A DNA stretch of 64,000 nt from Sphingobacterium thalpophilum. GTDB lineage: Bacteria > Bacteroidota > Bacteroidia > Sphingobacteriales > Sphingobacteriaceae. Under the pieces are notes generated by a model. It did no database searches, was not told the origin of the DNA, and saw only the letters and a program-made list of their open reading frames with translations. The DNA lies in NCBI RefSeq assembly GCF_038396785.1, contig NZ_CP151087.1, positions 2,232,001-2,296,000 of the forward strand. Direction: 5' to 3'. The first letter of the stretch is position 1, and each line of letters begins with the position of its first letter. This document shows, piece after piece, positions 1-12,007 of the stretch. The translations under genes were made by a program, and so were the position numbers.

Positions 1-359
1 AGATCGATATAGGTTTGGAAACAGATTTGCCAATCACCAAAAAGAACGTGTTCGTCTGTTTCCCCATAGTTGTATTTCCACAGTTGCGTATCGGTAGACT
101 TGGCTCCTTTCCAATCATTGTATATCGCCCAATCCGTAGAATATTTTAAGTCTCCTGCTGATTTTGAAATCTTATAGAATTCCATATTTCCGGTATGATA
201 AGCTGCCTGATCCCAAAACGCCCAAACTTCGGGCTTATGATGAGACTGCCAGTATTGGTTTGCCTTACTTAGCTGAGCTAGTACGGTCTTTTTGTTCAAT
301 TGCTGTCCAAATGAAAAATGTCCTACAAACAATAGACATAAGATTAAATTGATCCGCAT
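1..359 (-). CDS. GH105/GH88-type unsaturated glycuronyl hydrolase, N-terminal part (runs off window)
   Basis: Reading leftward from the ATG at 357-359 gives a signal peptide (MRINLILCLLFVGHFSFGQ) followed by roughly 100 residues containing AFWDQAAYHTGNM, DWAIYNDWKGA and YGETDEHVLFGDWQ. These match the conserved N-terminal core of GH88/GH105 hydrolases of the YteR type, which remove delta-4,5-unsaturated uronic acids from oligosaccharide ends. The rest lies beyond base 1. It is divergent from the HTCS regulator and probably belongs to the same polysaccharide locus, acting in the periplasm. The family call is firm. The substrate (rhamnogalacturonan or glucuronylated arabinogalactan) is inference. 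Confidence 0.8.
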   Translation of the reverse strand, partial: MRINLILCLLFVGHFSFGQQLNKKTVLAQLSKANQYWQSHHKPEVWAFWDQAAYHTGNMEFYKISKSAGDLKYSTDWAIYNDWKGAKSTDTQLWKYNYGETDEHVLFGDWQICFQTYID

Positions 360-681
360 ATATTTAGATGTATCGTATTTTTTGATAAACTAGCACATAA
401 GCTGCTTAAATTGGTTTGTACACTATTTTAATAGAGACACTTATTACTTTCATCCCGTCCTCTTTTTGCTTTATGAAGCAAAATCTTACTCGTAAAAACT
501 GTTCGCCTTAAATAAACGTAAAATATACACTTATTTTAAAAAACAATCGTATCTTTAACCATATAATCTTCAAATTGACTTTTTCTGATCACAAAAGTTG
601 TTTTCAAGATAATAACCTATGATAAGGAAGAATCGATAAATTATCTGATATCGGAAATACCATACTAACATCGCTGCTAAC
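360..681. promoter_or_regulatory. Divergent intergenic region between GH105-like gene and HTCS
   Basis: An AT-rich 322-bp gap separates two divergent starts, so it must contain both promoters. I see no further gene and no clean operator repeat. HTCS proteins usually bind near their target sus-type genes, so a binding site for the 682-4743 regulator could lie here, but none is recognisable by eye. Confidence 0.35.
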
Positions 682-3600
682 ATGCCTAGTTTGAACAGAC
701 TCCTACATTCACGTCAGGCCTTGATCCTGATATTCGTTCTCATCCTTGTTCACACAAGCACGCTGACCCACGCGCAATTCCCCAAGGAGATGAATAAAGA
801 TTTATCCAATAGTTCGGTGAAATCTATATTTCAGGATAGTCAGGGCTTCATGTGGTTTGGTACCTACGATGGGCTAAACAGATTCGACGGTTATGATATA
901 AAAACCTACAGAAATCAGCTAAATAACGAAAATAGCATTCCGCATAATTATATCTATTGTATAGCAGAAGACCATAATAAAAAATTATGGATAGGAACTG
1001 GTCAAGGAATTGGAGTCTACGACCGAAATTTTGATACTTTCACGCGTTTAAATTATATAGACCAAAAATCTAAACGGTCATATCATCTCAATGCCGATAC
1101 GAAATCCATTCAAATCGATAGTGATAATAATATTTATATCGGCACAAACGGCTGGGGGCTATTTTACAAAAGTCATCAAGAAGCATATGCCATACAAATT
1201 GCTTTTAAAGATTATAAATCGAACCTATCCACCTTATACTACCACGTATCGGCCACGCATATTGACGCGACCGGCATGGTATGGGTTTTTATAGAGGGAC
1301 GCGGTTTATACGCTTTCGACAAAAAAACTCAGCAGTTGAATCTTGTATCGAAGGCTATTACGAGTGCAACCTGTATGGCTAGCACAAACAGCGGTGAACT
1401 CTTTATTGGTAATTACGAGGGGCTATTTGTTTGGAAAATCAAAGACCATATGCTTTCGTCCTTGTATCCACAGGAGCTTAAATCGAGCCAGATCAACATG
1501 CTGACGCTGGAGGGGCAAAACAAACTTTGGTTAGCCACCCAAAACAATGGCATTTTTATACTTAACCTATCTCATGGAAAAGCAGCAAATAAAAATGTTC
1601 TACAGCCCGTACAATTTTCACTGAATAGCAAAACCATTTATACGGTTTACATAGACTCTCAGCATAAAATATGGATTGGCACCGGAAAGGGCGGCATTGA
1701 GACCATTGATAACAACGGCTATAAATTTAATTATTTACAGCAGAAACATTATGCGGGATTTAACTTAGCGCACAAATTTGTACGTTCTTTCGTTGAGTAT
1801 GATAACAAGATCTGGATTGGTACCGAAGGTGATGGCCTTTATGTATGGGATAACAAGACCAATCAGGTTCAATCTTTTCAAAAAGGGCCACAGCAATTGC
1901 CAGACAATACGATAAACCATCTTTTGACCGGAACTAACGGAGATCTATGGATCGCAACCGAAAGGGGCATTGCGCGTTATGCAAAAGGTTCGGGTTTAAA
2001 ATATTATGTTTGCAGGACGCCAAATGGGGTCGTAAATAACAGTGTACAATTACTTTTTAAGGATCAGGATGAGAAGATCTGGGCAGCGACATTTTCTGAG
2101 GGAAGAGTATATACATATAATCCGACAAGCGACCAATTTGAAGTCTTCAGCGAAGACATCTATGATATCAATTGCATGATTGACGATAAACAAGGCAATA
2201 TCTGGATGGGGAATTACAATGAGATCATACAGCTAAACAAGAAGACACGAAAAAGCGCCAGGTATTTAATCGGAAAACCTGTTCGTACCATTCGGCTCGG
2301 AAAAAATAACAGACTTTGGTTAGGAACAGAAGGTAAAGGGCTCTTGGCATTTGATAGCAAATCAAAAAAGATTGTCGAAAATTATTCCACAAATGATGGT
2401 TTGAGTAACAATGCCGTACTTAATATTTTGGAAGATAAAACCGGGAAACTATGGTTAAGTACCTTTAATGGCCTCACGAAGTTCGATCCTTCCACTAAAA
2501 AAATTGTACGATACGAAGAAACGGATGGGCTTCAAAGCAACGAATTTTCTTATGGAGCAGCATTTAAGCTCAAAGATGGCCATCTTCTTTTCGGAGGAAA
2601 CAACGGTTTTAACATCTTTGATGCAGATAGTATCAAACTGAAAATTTATGAACCTGCCTTAGCAATCACAAGTCTTAAAATTAACAATAAAAAGATTGCC
2701 GAACTGAGCGACCGGGTCGATATTGGAAAAGATAATACTATTCACAAATTGACCCTTCCCTACAATCAATCTACTTTTTCGCTGGAGTTTGCCGCCTTGG
2801 AGTTTGATTCGCCACAAAAGATAAAATATAGATACCGCTTGGAAGGTTTAGACAAGCAATGGAACGATGCCGGGTCTACCCGATCTATCAATTACAACGG
2901 CCTGCATGAAGGAAATTATACCCTGCTTATTCAATCGACCGACTCGGAAGGCAATTGGACAAATAAGCAGATTAAGCTCGAGATTCAAATTCTCCCGCCT
3001 TGGTATAGAAGCTGGTGGGCTTACCTGCTTTACACGCTGGCTATGATCTATACGGGGCTATGGTATCTGCGCTATCGGAGGAGGCAAATCGCTTTAAATT
3101 ATGAAATACAGCTTTCAAAATTCACCATCCAAAAGGAAAGAGAACTCAATGAAAAGAGGCACGCATTTTTTACCAATATATCGCATGAATTTAGAACACC
3201 GCTGACCCTAATTATTAATCCGATTAAAGATCTGCTGAAGACCAATAAAGAGTCTGAAGACAGGGCTTCCCTTCAGGCAGTACACAGGAACGCCAAAAGG
3301 CTTTTGAGCTTGGTGGACCAGCTGCTTGTATTTAGAAAAACAGAGGACGGTGCCGAACAGCTCAAAACCAGCATTTTCGACTGTCAAAGCTTTATGAAAG
3401 AAATATTTCTATATTTCGCTGCCCAGGCAAAATTACAAAAGATAAATTATCAGTTCCAGGAAAATTCCGATCCGGTCTTTGTCAATGCCGACAAAGAAAA
3501 AATTGAGATCATCTTATGCAATCTCATATCAAATGCCTTTAAATTTACGCCTTCCGATGGCGCTATTCATATTGCTCTATCGCAACAGGGTAGGGAATTA

Positions 3601-4743
3601 ACCATTCAGATCAAGGATTCGGGAAAAGGTATCCCCGAACATCTTGGCGATAGAATATTCGACAAATATTTTTCGGATCCACTGACTGGCCCCAAAAAAC
3701 AAACGGGATTCGGGATCGGCATGTATCTGGTCAAAACTTTTGTTGAAATGCACGCCGGAAAAATAAGTTATACGAGTTCAGCAACAGCGGGAACAACATT
3801 CGACCTCGTTTTGCCTATCGTGGCACAACAAATGCCGGCCGAAGAACCATTGGCAGATGTAGCGCACCGCAACGAGTCGGGGATTCAAATGCTATACGAT
3901 GCACAAGTGGTGACAGAAACAGCTCCCACATTTCCAACGGCCATATCAAGCAAAAAATTCAGTATCTTATTGGTTGACGACGACGATGCGATCCGCAGCT
4001 ATCTTACCGACATTTTTAAGGTAGAATATACGGTCTATGGTGCCCGTAATGGCGTTCAGGCATTAGCTATGATCAACGAAAAACAACCTGATCTGGTCAT
4101 AAGTGATATTATCATGGAAGAGATGGATGGATTGTCACTCTGCAAAGCCGTAAAATCTAATGCTACGCTCAACCATATTCAAATCATCCTGCTTACTTCA
4201 AGTACTTCCGACGGCACGAAGTTAGCCGGAATTCAATATGGTGCCGATGATTATATCCACAAGCCATTTGATTCGGAAATATTGTTGCTTCGGGTCAAGA
4301 CATTACTGCAGAACAAAAAGAACCTTCAGGACTTTTTCCTTAACGCTATCACATTACAGTCGAATGAGCTAAAGATATCGATCACAGACAAGCTATTCAT
4401 AGAACGGTGCATTGAGATTATTGAAGAGAACCTACTGGAAGAATTGACTGTAATAAGCCTTGCCGAAAAAACGGGGATGAGTCATTCGTCACTTTATAAA
4501 AAAATTAAAACAATTTCAGGCAAATCGATCAATGAATTTATCAGGTCGGTACGACTCAAAAAAGCAGCAGAAATGCTTATTTTGACAGATTCGAAAATTA
4601 ATGAAGTAGCTAACTTAACAGGTTTTTACGATCAGCGCTACTTTAGACAACAATTCAACAAATTGTTTGGCGATACACCATCCGACTATGTCAAAAAGTA
4701 CCGAAAAGCATTTCAGAATGAATTCCATGTAGACCGGCCTTAG
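682..4743 (+). CDS. Hybrid two-component system sensor/regulator (HTCS)
   Basis: This 1353-residue single-chain sensor and transcription factor has a signal peptide/first membrane segment (residues 8-32), then a long periplasmic region of Reg_prop propeller repeats (repeated W-G or W-L-G-T blades, about 40-690). A Y_Y_Y domain (about 715-770) and a membrane helix (about 776-797) follow. The cytoplasmic part has a HisKA H-box (ISHEFRTPLT, His near 834), a HATPase (NLISNAFKF; DSGKGIP; GFGIGMYL), a receiver domain (LLVDDDDA; phospho-acceptor Asp in VISD near 1141) and a C-terminal AraC-type DNA-binding domain (about 1240-1345). All catalytic motifs are present. Such proteins sense an oligosaccharide in the periplasm and induce a neighbouring utilisation locus, here probably the leftward genes up to 14.5 kb. 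Confidence 0.95.
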   Translation: MPSLNRLLHSRQALILIFVLILVHTSTLTHAQFPKEMNKDLSNSSVKSIFQDSQGFMWFGTYDGLNRFDGYDIKTYRNQLNNENSIPHNYIYCIAEDHNKKLWIGTGQGIGVYDRNFDTFTRLNYIDQKSKRSYHLNADTKSIQIDSDNNIYIGTNGWGLFYKSHQEAYAIQIAFKDYKSNLSTLYYHVSATHIDATGMVWVFIEGRGLYAFDKKTQQLNLVSKAITSATCMASTNSGELFIGNYEGLFVWKIKDHMLSSLYPQELKSSQINMLTLEGQNKLWLATQNNGIFILNLSHGKAANKNVLQPVQFSLNSKTIYTVYIDSQHKIWIGTGKGGIETIDNNGYKFNYLQQKHYAGFNLAHKFVRSFVEYDNKIWIGTEGDGLYVWDNKTNQVQSFQKGPQQLPDNTINHLLTGTNGDLWIATERGIARYAKGSGLKYYVCRTPNGVVNNSVQLLFKDQDEKIWAATFSEGRVYTYNPTSDQFEVFSEDIYDINCMIDDKQGNIWMGNYNEIIQLNKKTRKSARYLIGKPVRTIRLGKNNRLWLGTEGKGLLAFDSKSKKIVENYSTNDGLSNNAVLNILEDKTGKLWLSTFNGLTKFDPSTKKIVRYEETDGLQSNEFSYGAAFKLKDGHLLFGGNNGFNIFDADSIKLKIYEPALAITSLKINNKKIAELSDRVDIGKDNTIHKLTLPYNQSTFSLEFAALEFDSPQKIKYRYRLEGLDKQWNDAGSTRSINYNGLHEGNYTLLIQSTDSEGNWTNKQIKLEIQILPPWYRSWWAYLLYTLAMIYTGLWYLRYRRRQIALNYEIQLSKFTIQKERELNEKRHAFFTNISHEFRTPLTLIINPIKDLLKTNKESEDRASLQAVHRNAKRLLSLVDQLLVFRKTEDGAEQLKTSIFDCQSFMKEIFLYFAAQAKLQKINYQFQENSDPVFVNADKEKIEIILCNLISNAFKFTPSDGAIHIALSQQGRELTIQIKDSGKGIPEHLGDRIFDKYFSDPLTGPKKQTGFGIGMYLVKTFVEMHAGKISYTSSATAGTTFDLVLPIVAQQMPAEEPLADVAHRNESGIQMLYDAQVVTETAPTFPTAISSKKFSILLVDDDDAIRSYLTDIFKVEYTVYGARNGVQALAMINEKQPDLVISDIIMEEMDGLSLCKAVKSNATLNHIQIILLTSSTSDGTKLAGIQYGADDYIHKPFDSEILLLRVKTLLQNKKNLQDFFLNAITLQSNELKISITDKLFIERCIEIIEENLLEELTVISLAEKTGMSHSSLYKKIKTISGKSINEFIRSVRLKKAAEMLILTDSKINEVANLTGFYDQRYFRQQFNKLFGDTPSDYVKKYRKAFQNEFHVDRP

Positions 4744-4768
4744 TCTGAATTGTTAAAAAGTAAAATAA

Positions 4769-4809
4769 GTCCTGTACAACAATCACGAGCTCTTTCTGCT
4801 GTACAGGAC
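4769..4809. terminator. Hairpin between convergent HTCS and beta-galactosidase genes
   Basis: GTCCTGTACA (4769-4778) pairs perfectly with TGTACAGGAC (4800-4809) across a 21-base loop. It lies between the HTCS stop (4743) and the convergent galactosidase stop (4817), a typical place for a shared terminator. The T-run is weak on both strands. Confidence 0.5.
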
Positions 4810-4816
4810 GCTATAA

Positions 4817-8002
<3,186 letters not shown>

Positions 8003-8086
8003 TTATTATTTAGCGATTAAGAAATCAATTCAAAAAAGAGTGGTTTGTTTCACAGAATGTAGGTTAAATACGGCCATACGGCAGGC

Positions 8087-9841
8087 CTAGTGAAATACAC
8101 TTAAATCCCATTGATCCTTCCAATTTATCTGTACTTTTTCATTCTGGAGACCTACCGGTAGCCAGATATATCTGCTATCCATAAGATCTTTGGGGTTCCA
8201 GCGGTCGGCCATAAAGATAAAGGCATCTGTTTTTCCTGCGACAGGAAGAATAAATGTGGATTGACCGCCATAAGTCAAAGCCGAATTTGGCCCTTGCATT
8301 GGATCCCCTAGGGATTTCCAGGGGCCAAAAAGACTCTTAGCGACATGGAGCTCTGCACGATTTGGAGCCCAGCCGGTGCATCCGCTGGTGATCAGATAAT
8401 ACTGATCTTTATGCTTGAATAAAGCTGGGGCTTCCCGATGATTCCGGAAGAGTAAGGAATCTTTTGCTGTCACATGCAGGTAATCATCGGTTAATTGAAC
8501 CAGGCGTAAGGCATAGTTTTCGTCCGATGAATAGATTTGGTAAGCCCTGCCATCGATGTCTACAAATAAACCCATATCACGTGACATATTGTTATTTGGC
8601 CGGAAGCTGTGGACAAACTGAAACGGCCCAAGCGGAGAGTCACTGGTAGCAACGGCGGCCCTGGCTGCTGCATAGCCTTGCCCTTTCAACTCAAGATGGA
8701 ACCACATCACATATTTCTTCAGCTGCTCATGATAGATAACCTTTGGCCGTTCCATAATACAGCCCCAGGCAATATCGCTTGTAGAATCTGCGCTAGGTGT
8801 GAGAGCCAATCCTTCAAACTTCCAGTTATACAAATCATTGGATGAGTACACATTGACGCCCTGGGATGTCGTTCCGCCACGTTTCTCACCATACCAATAA
8901 TATTTTCCATTTTGATGAAGTACGCCGCCGCCATGGGCATTGATCACATCACCGGATTGGTCTTTCCATATTTCCCCTGGCGTAAAGCTATTCATTTCAG
9001 CACGTTTTACTTTTTGATAGACCCGGATATAATCAATTTCATATTTAGCGGGAAGTAATTTATCAGCTATCGTGCCACCGTTTATTCCACCAAGGGCCAA
9101 ATTTAACAGGAGATAATGTGGTTGGGTAAATGGAATGAATCCTGTACCGTCCCGATTGACCAGTTGATCCATTGGAACGTGAAGCATTTCCATATCGTCC
9201 ACATAAAGCGTAATAGCGTCTTCATCCCAAATCATTCGCCAGGTATGGAACTGATCTGCCCAAGCCTTTCCGCCAAGATCTTTGACTGCTTTCGTCTTAC
9301 CAAACCAATGTGCTTTCCAGCGTTGGTCAGTACCGGTTGCGATATTGGCCAATATATTGCCGCGGTAATATTCCATAATATCTATTTCACCATTGGATGG
9401 CCATTCTTTAGTGGTGCCTAACGTCCAGAATGCAGGCCAAAGGCCCTCGCCAACTGGGATACGTGCCCGGATTTCAAAAATCCCGTATTTCCAACTCTGC
9501 TTTCCCAAAGTATTTATCGAAGCCGAAGTATAGGTTATCTTTTTACGGCCGGCAATCCAATCAGGACTGCCCTGAATAAAACCCGGATGATTACGTTGTT
9601 CTTTTTTTGCTTCAATAACCAACAGGCCATTACGACAGGAAACGTTTTCCTTTTGATACCACTGCTCTTCCCGGTTACGTTTGAAACCTTCTTCATAACT
9701 CCATTTAGTCGTGTCGGGTGCACCATTATAATCAAACTCATCCGACCATACCAATGTATACTGTGGTGGGACGGGCTGTTGACTATATGCAGTAAAACAA
9801 CTTGACAGCAAACTAAGACAGACAGATAAAAGTTTTTTCAT
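8087..9841 (-). CDS. Secreted GH16-GH43 fusion (candidate beta-1,3-galactan-degrading enzyme)
   Basis: A 584-residue protein with a signal peptide (about 1-20). An N-terminal GH16 jelly-roll (about 28-275) carries the catalytic signature GEIDIMEYY near residue 150. A C-terminal five-bladed GH43 domain (about 285-584) has DVINAHGGG, YYWYGEK, REAPALFK near 465 and YGGQSTFI near 526. The INAHGGG/YWYGE and GGQSTF combination resembles GH43 subfamily 24 exo-beta-1,3-galactanases, in which a Gln occupies the usual base position. GH16 includes endo-beta-1,3-glucanases and galactanases, so one chain may combine endo and exo attack on a beta-1,3-galactan backbone. It follows SusD by 157 bp. The two-domain call is firm; the substrate is inference. 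Confidence 0.85.
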   Translation of the reverse strand: MKKLLSVCLSLLSSCFTAYSQQPVPPQYTLVWSDEFDYNGAPDTTKWSYEEGFKRNREEQWYQKENVSCRNGLLVIEAKKEQRNHPGFIQGSPDWIAGRKKITYTSASINTLGKQSWKYGIFEIRARIPVGEGLWPAFWTLGTTKEWPSNGEIDIMEYYRGNILANIATGTDQRWKAHWFGKTKAVKDLGGKAWADQFHTWRMIWDEDAITLYVDDMEMLHVPMDQLVNRDGTGFIPFTQPHYLLLNLALGGINGGTIADKLLPAKYEIDYIRVYQKVKRAEMNSFTPGEIWKDQSGDVINAHGGGVLHQNGKYYWYGEKRGGTTSQGVNVYSSNDLYNWKFEGLALTPSADSTSDIAWGCIMERPKVIYHEQLKKYVMWFHLELKGQGYAAARAAVATSDSPLGPFQFVHSFRPNNNMSRDMGLFVDIDGRAYQIYSSDENYALRLVQLTDDYLHVTAKDSLLFRNHREAPALFKHKDQYYLITSGCTGWAPNRAELHVAKSLFGPWKSLGDPMQGPNSALTYGGQSTFILPVAGKTDAFIFMADRWNPKDLMDSRYIWLPVGLQNEKVQINWKDQWDLSVFH

Positions 9842-9893
9842 GATTTAGTTTAAGTTTCTTTGAGCTAACAGCTCTTGATGATCAATAAACAAA

Positions 9894-9930
9894 AATATCC
9901 CCCTTTTTCTGCGTGATCAAGGGGGATATT
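9894..9930 (-). terminator. Intra-operon hairpin between SusD and GH16-GH43
   Basis: AATATCCCCCTT (9894-9905) and AAGGGGGATATT (9919-9930) form a perfect 12-bp stem with a 13-base loop. On the minus strand it is followed by a short T-run (TTTTTG), as in an intrinsic terminator. It lies after SusD and before the enzyme genes and may lower enzyme expression relative to SusCD or mark a processing point. Confidence 0.6.
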
Positions 9931-9998
9931 GAGTCAAAAAGAGGGATATATTCGTATTTGTGTAATAATGAGATGACACATATCCATTTTCATATTTT

Positions 9999-11996
9999 CT
10001 ACAGTCCGGTTGGGGCAGTTCCACTGATAAGTGACCATCCTGGATTTTGATAAATAACAGAATTTTCTGCTGTTCCATCATCCGAAGCCAACTGGAAATG
10101 TTCTATGGCAATGGGTGCGAGGTAATGTGCCATGGCAAATTTTACACCGGTATAAGACAGGGCATTGCTTCTGATCTCCAATGGTCTGAGGTATTCACTC
10201 CGTGCGGGATCCGAAACGACAGATTTATCATTGGTAGCACCATAAATCAGCTGTTCGGGTTTATACCAATCTTTCATCGGTCCCCAAAGTTTAAAACCTT
10301 CAAAATGGTCTGCTGTTGTAATCAGCTGATCCATTGCCCGCCAACGCTTGAGATCCATCCAACGCAGACCTTCCGCCATAAGTTCGCTTCTACGTTCGCG
10401 ACGTATATTGTACAAGGTTGGTGATATAAACTGTCCTGCTGAATACGCGCCCCAGTCTTTCTTTTCTTTATCCATTTGCGTTGCCGCAATGGTCGCATTG
10501 AAATCAGGATCGACCTTAGCCCGCGTACGCAGTGCACGCCAGTAGGCCTGTGCCTTCGTATCTAAATTTTGATTCTTTTCATAACAGGCCTCCATGTAAT
10601 TGAGGTAAGCCTCCGTGGCTCGGAAGGTAATGCTACCGGTAAATCCCTGACCGTTGAGCGTTTGTAAACCGTCGTATGAAATGCCTTTACGTATGGTATA
10701 CCCCGTTGTATAACGTCTTTCCCAATCGGTATCGTAAACAGTCGGTGTGGGCTCAATAAGGGTATAGTGCGTACCTTGTCCAATATTGACCAATACATTC
10801 TTTTGGCCGGGCTCTTTTAAAAACAATTGTAAACGACCATCGCGATTCTTCCGAACATCTGCAATGTAATCATCGCCCGCATAACCGCTGCCGGAAGCGT
10901 AAATAGGCAGTCCATTGGACATCAGGAAGCTTTCAACAAGGCCGCGTGTCAAACCAACCGCATAATTGCCGCGCTGTGCATATACCGGTACATTGTGTGT
11001 CACCAGGCTTTGATTATATTGTCGCCACAAAAGTACTTCGCCATAGCTGGACATATCCACGGCACCAAACATACTGAAGTAAGGATTCTCATTGTTGGCA
11101 GATTCTATTATCCCGGTATTGCTCACCAGCGGCACATTATCAGCAACCGCTGCTGCAGATTCCATGGCCTGCGTTAAAAAGTAGTCGATCTCTCCAGCAA
11201 TACTTCCCGTCGGAAATGCATAATTGCTATTGTATGATTTTGCTGCACCAGGCCACCCTGGTCCTTTAGGGACGAATGCGGTTCCGCTGAAGTATTTGAG
11301 CCAGGTACCTTCGTACAAAGCTACTCGGGACTTGAAAAGCTGGGCTACATTTTTTGAGATCCGCTGTTTTTTACCATCAGGAGAACTTTGGTTCAGCAAG
11401 GTAATAGCCGAATCCAAGTCAGAAAGAATAAAACGAGCGACTTCATTTCTTGGCGACCGCTTACTTGCTTCTACCAAAATATTCTTGTCCTTATCCGACA
11501 TCACATTGCGAATAATAGGAAAATCACCCAAGGCCTGCAATTTCCCAAAGTAAACGTAGGCCCGTAAAAAATAGGCTTCACCGATATAATGTGAAATATT
11601 ATTGGAATTTCCGAGAATACGATTTTCTTTCCATTTGGGAACCACCGTATTTATAAAATAATTCATCTGATAAATACTTGAAAAATCCCAGTCGCCGCCA
11701 CTCGATCCTACGCGCCATTGGCCCGGAATAAACTTGTTATCGAGTGTAGGAATAGCCATATTATCTGTGTTTCCGTCTATGCCGAAAGTGCCAAATGACC
11801 AGTTGCCATGCGAAGGAAATAGTCCAGCATATTGATTTACGGTATAGGCAGCAAGTTGTGACTCCTCATCCAGATACGCTTCAGGTATAATGGACGAAGG
11901 GGGTGCAATATCCAAATATTTATTGCAGGAAGCTAGACCTACCAAAGCGACAAGGCCCAATTGCATCAATCTAAAAATAGTACTATTGAATTTCAT
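9999..11996 (-). CDS. SusD/RagB-family glycan-binding lipoprotein
   Basis: A 665-residue SusD homologue with an SPII signal whose lipobox is GLASCNKYLDIAPPSS; the Cys is lipidated and the protein displayed at the outer membrane. Typical SusD features follow: tetratricopeptide-like helices with the AYFLRAYVYFGKLQALGDFPII pattern, an RRERRSELMAEGLRWMDLKRW segment in the second half, and a C-terminus of the YLAPIA type. It caps the SusC porin and delivers oligosaccharides. It starts 11 bp after the SusC stop, so the pair is co-transcribed. The length is at the upper end for the family. Confidence 0.95.
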   Translation of the reverse strand: MKFNSTIFRLMQLGLVALVGLASCNKYLDIAPPSSIIPEAYLDEESQLAAYTVNQYAGLFPSHGNWSFGTFGIDGNTDNMAIPTLDNKFIPGQWRVGSSGGDWDFSSIYQMNYFINTVVPKWKENRILGNSNNISHYIGEAYFLRAYVYFGKLQALGDFPIIRNVMSDKDKNILVEASKRSPRNEVARFILSDLDSAITLLNQSSPDGKKQRISKNVAQLFKSRVALYEGTWLKYFSGTAFVPKGPGWPGAAKSYNSNYAFPTGSIAGEIDYFLTQAMESAAAVADNVPLVSNTGIIESANNENPYFSMFGAVDMSSYGEVLLWRQYNQSLVTHNVPVYAQRGNYAVGLTRGLVESFLMSNGLPIYASGSGYAGDDYIADVRKNRDGRLQLFLKEPGQKNVLVNIGQGTHYTLIEPTPTVYDTDWERRYTTGYTIRKGISYDGLQTLNGQGFTGSITFRATEAYLNYMEACYEKNQNLDTKAQAYWRALRTRAKVDPDFNATIAATQMDKEKKDWGAYSAGQFISPTLYNIRRERRSELMAEGLRWMDLKRWRAMDQLITTADHFEGFKLWGPMKDWYKPEQLIYGATNDKSVVSDPARSEYLRPLEIRSNALSYTGVKFAMAHYLAPIAIEHFQLASDDGTAENSVIYQNPGWSLISGTAPTGL

Positions 11997-12007
11997 AATG
12001 AATCGAC

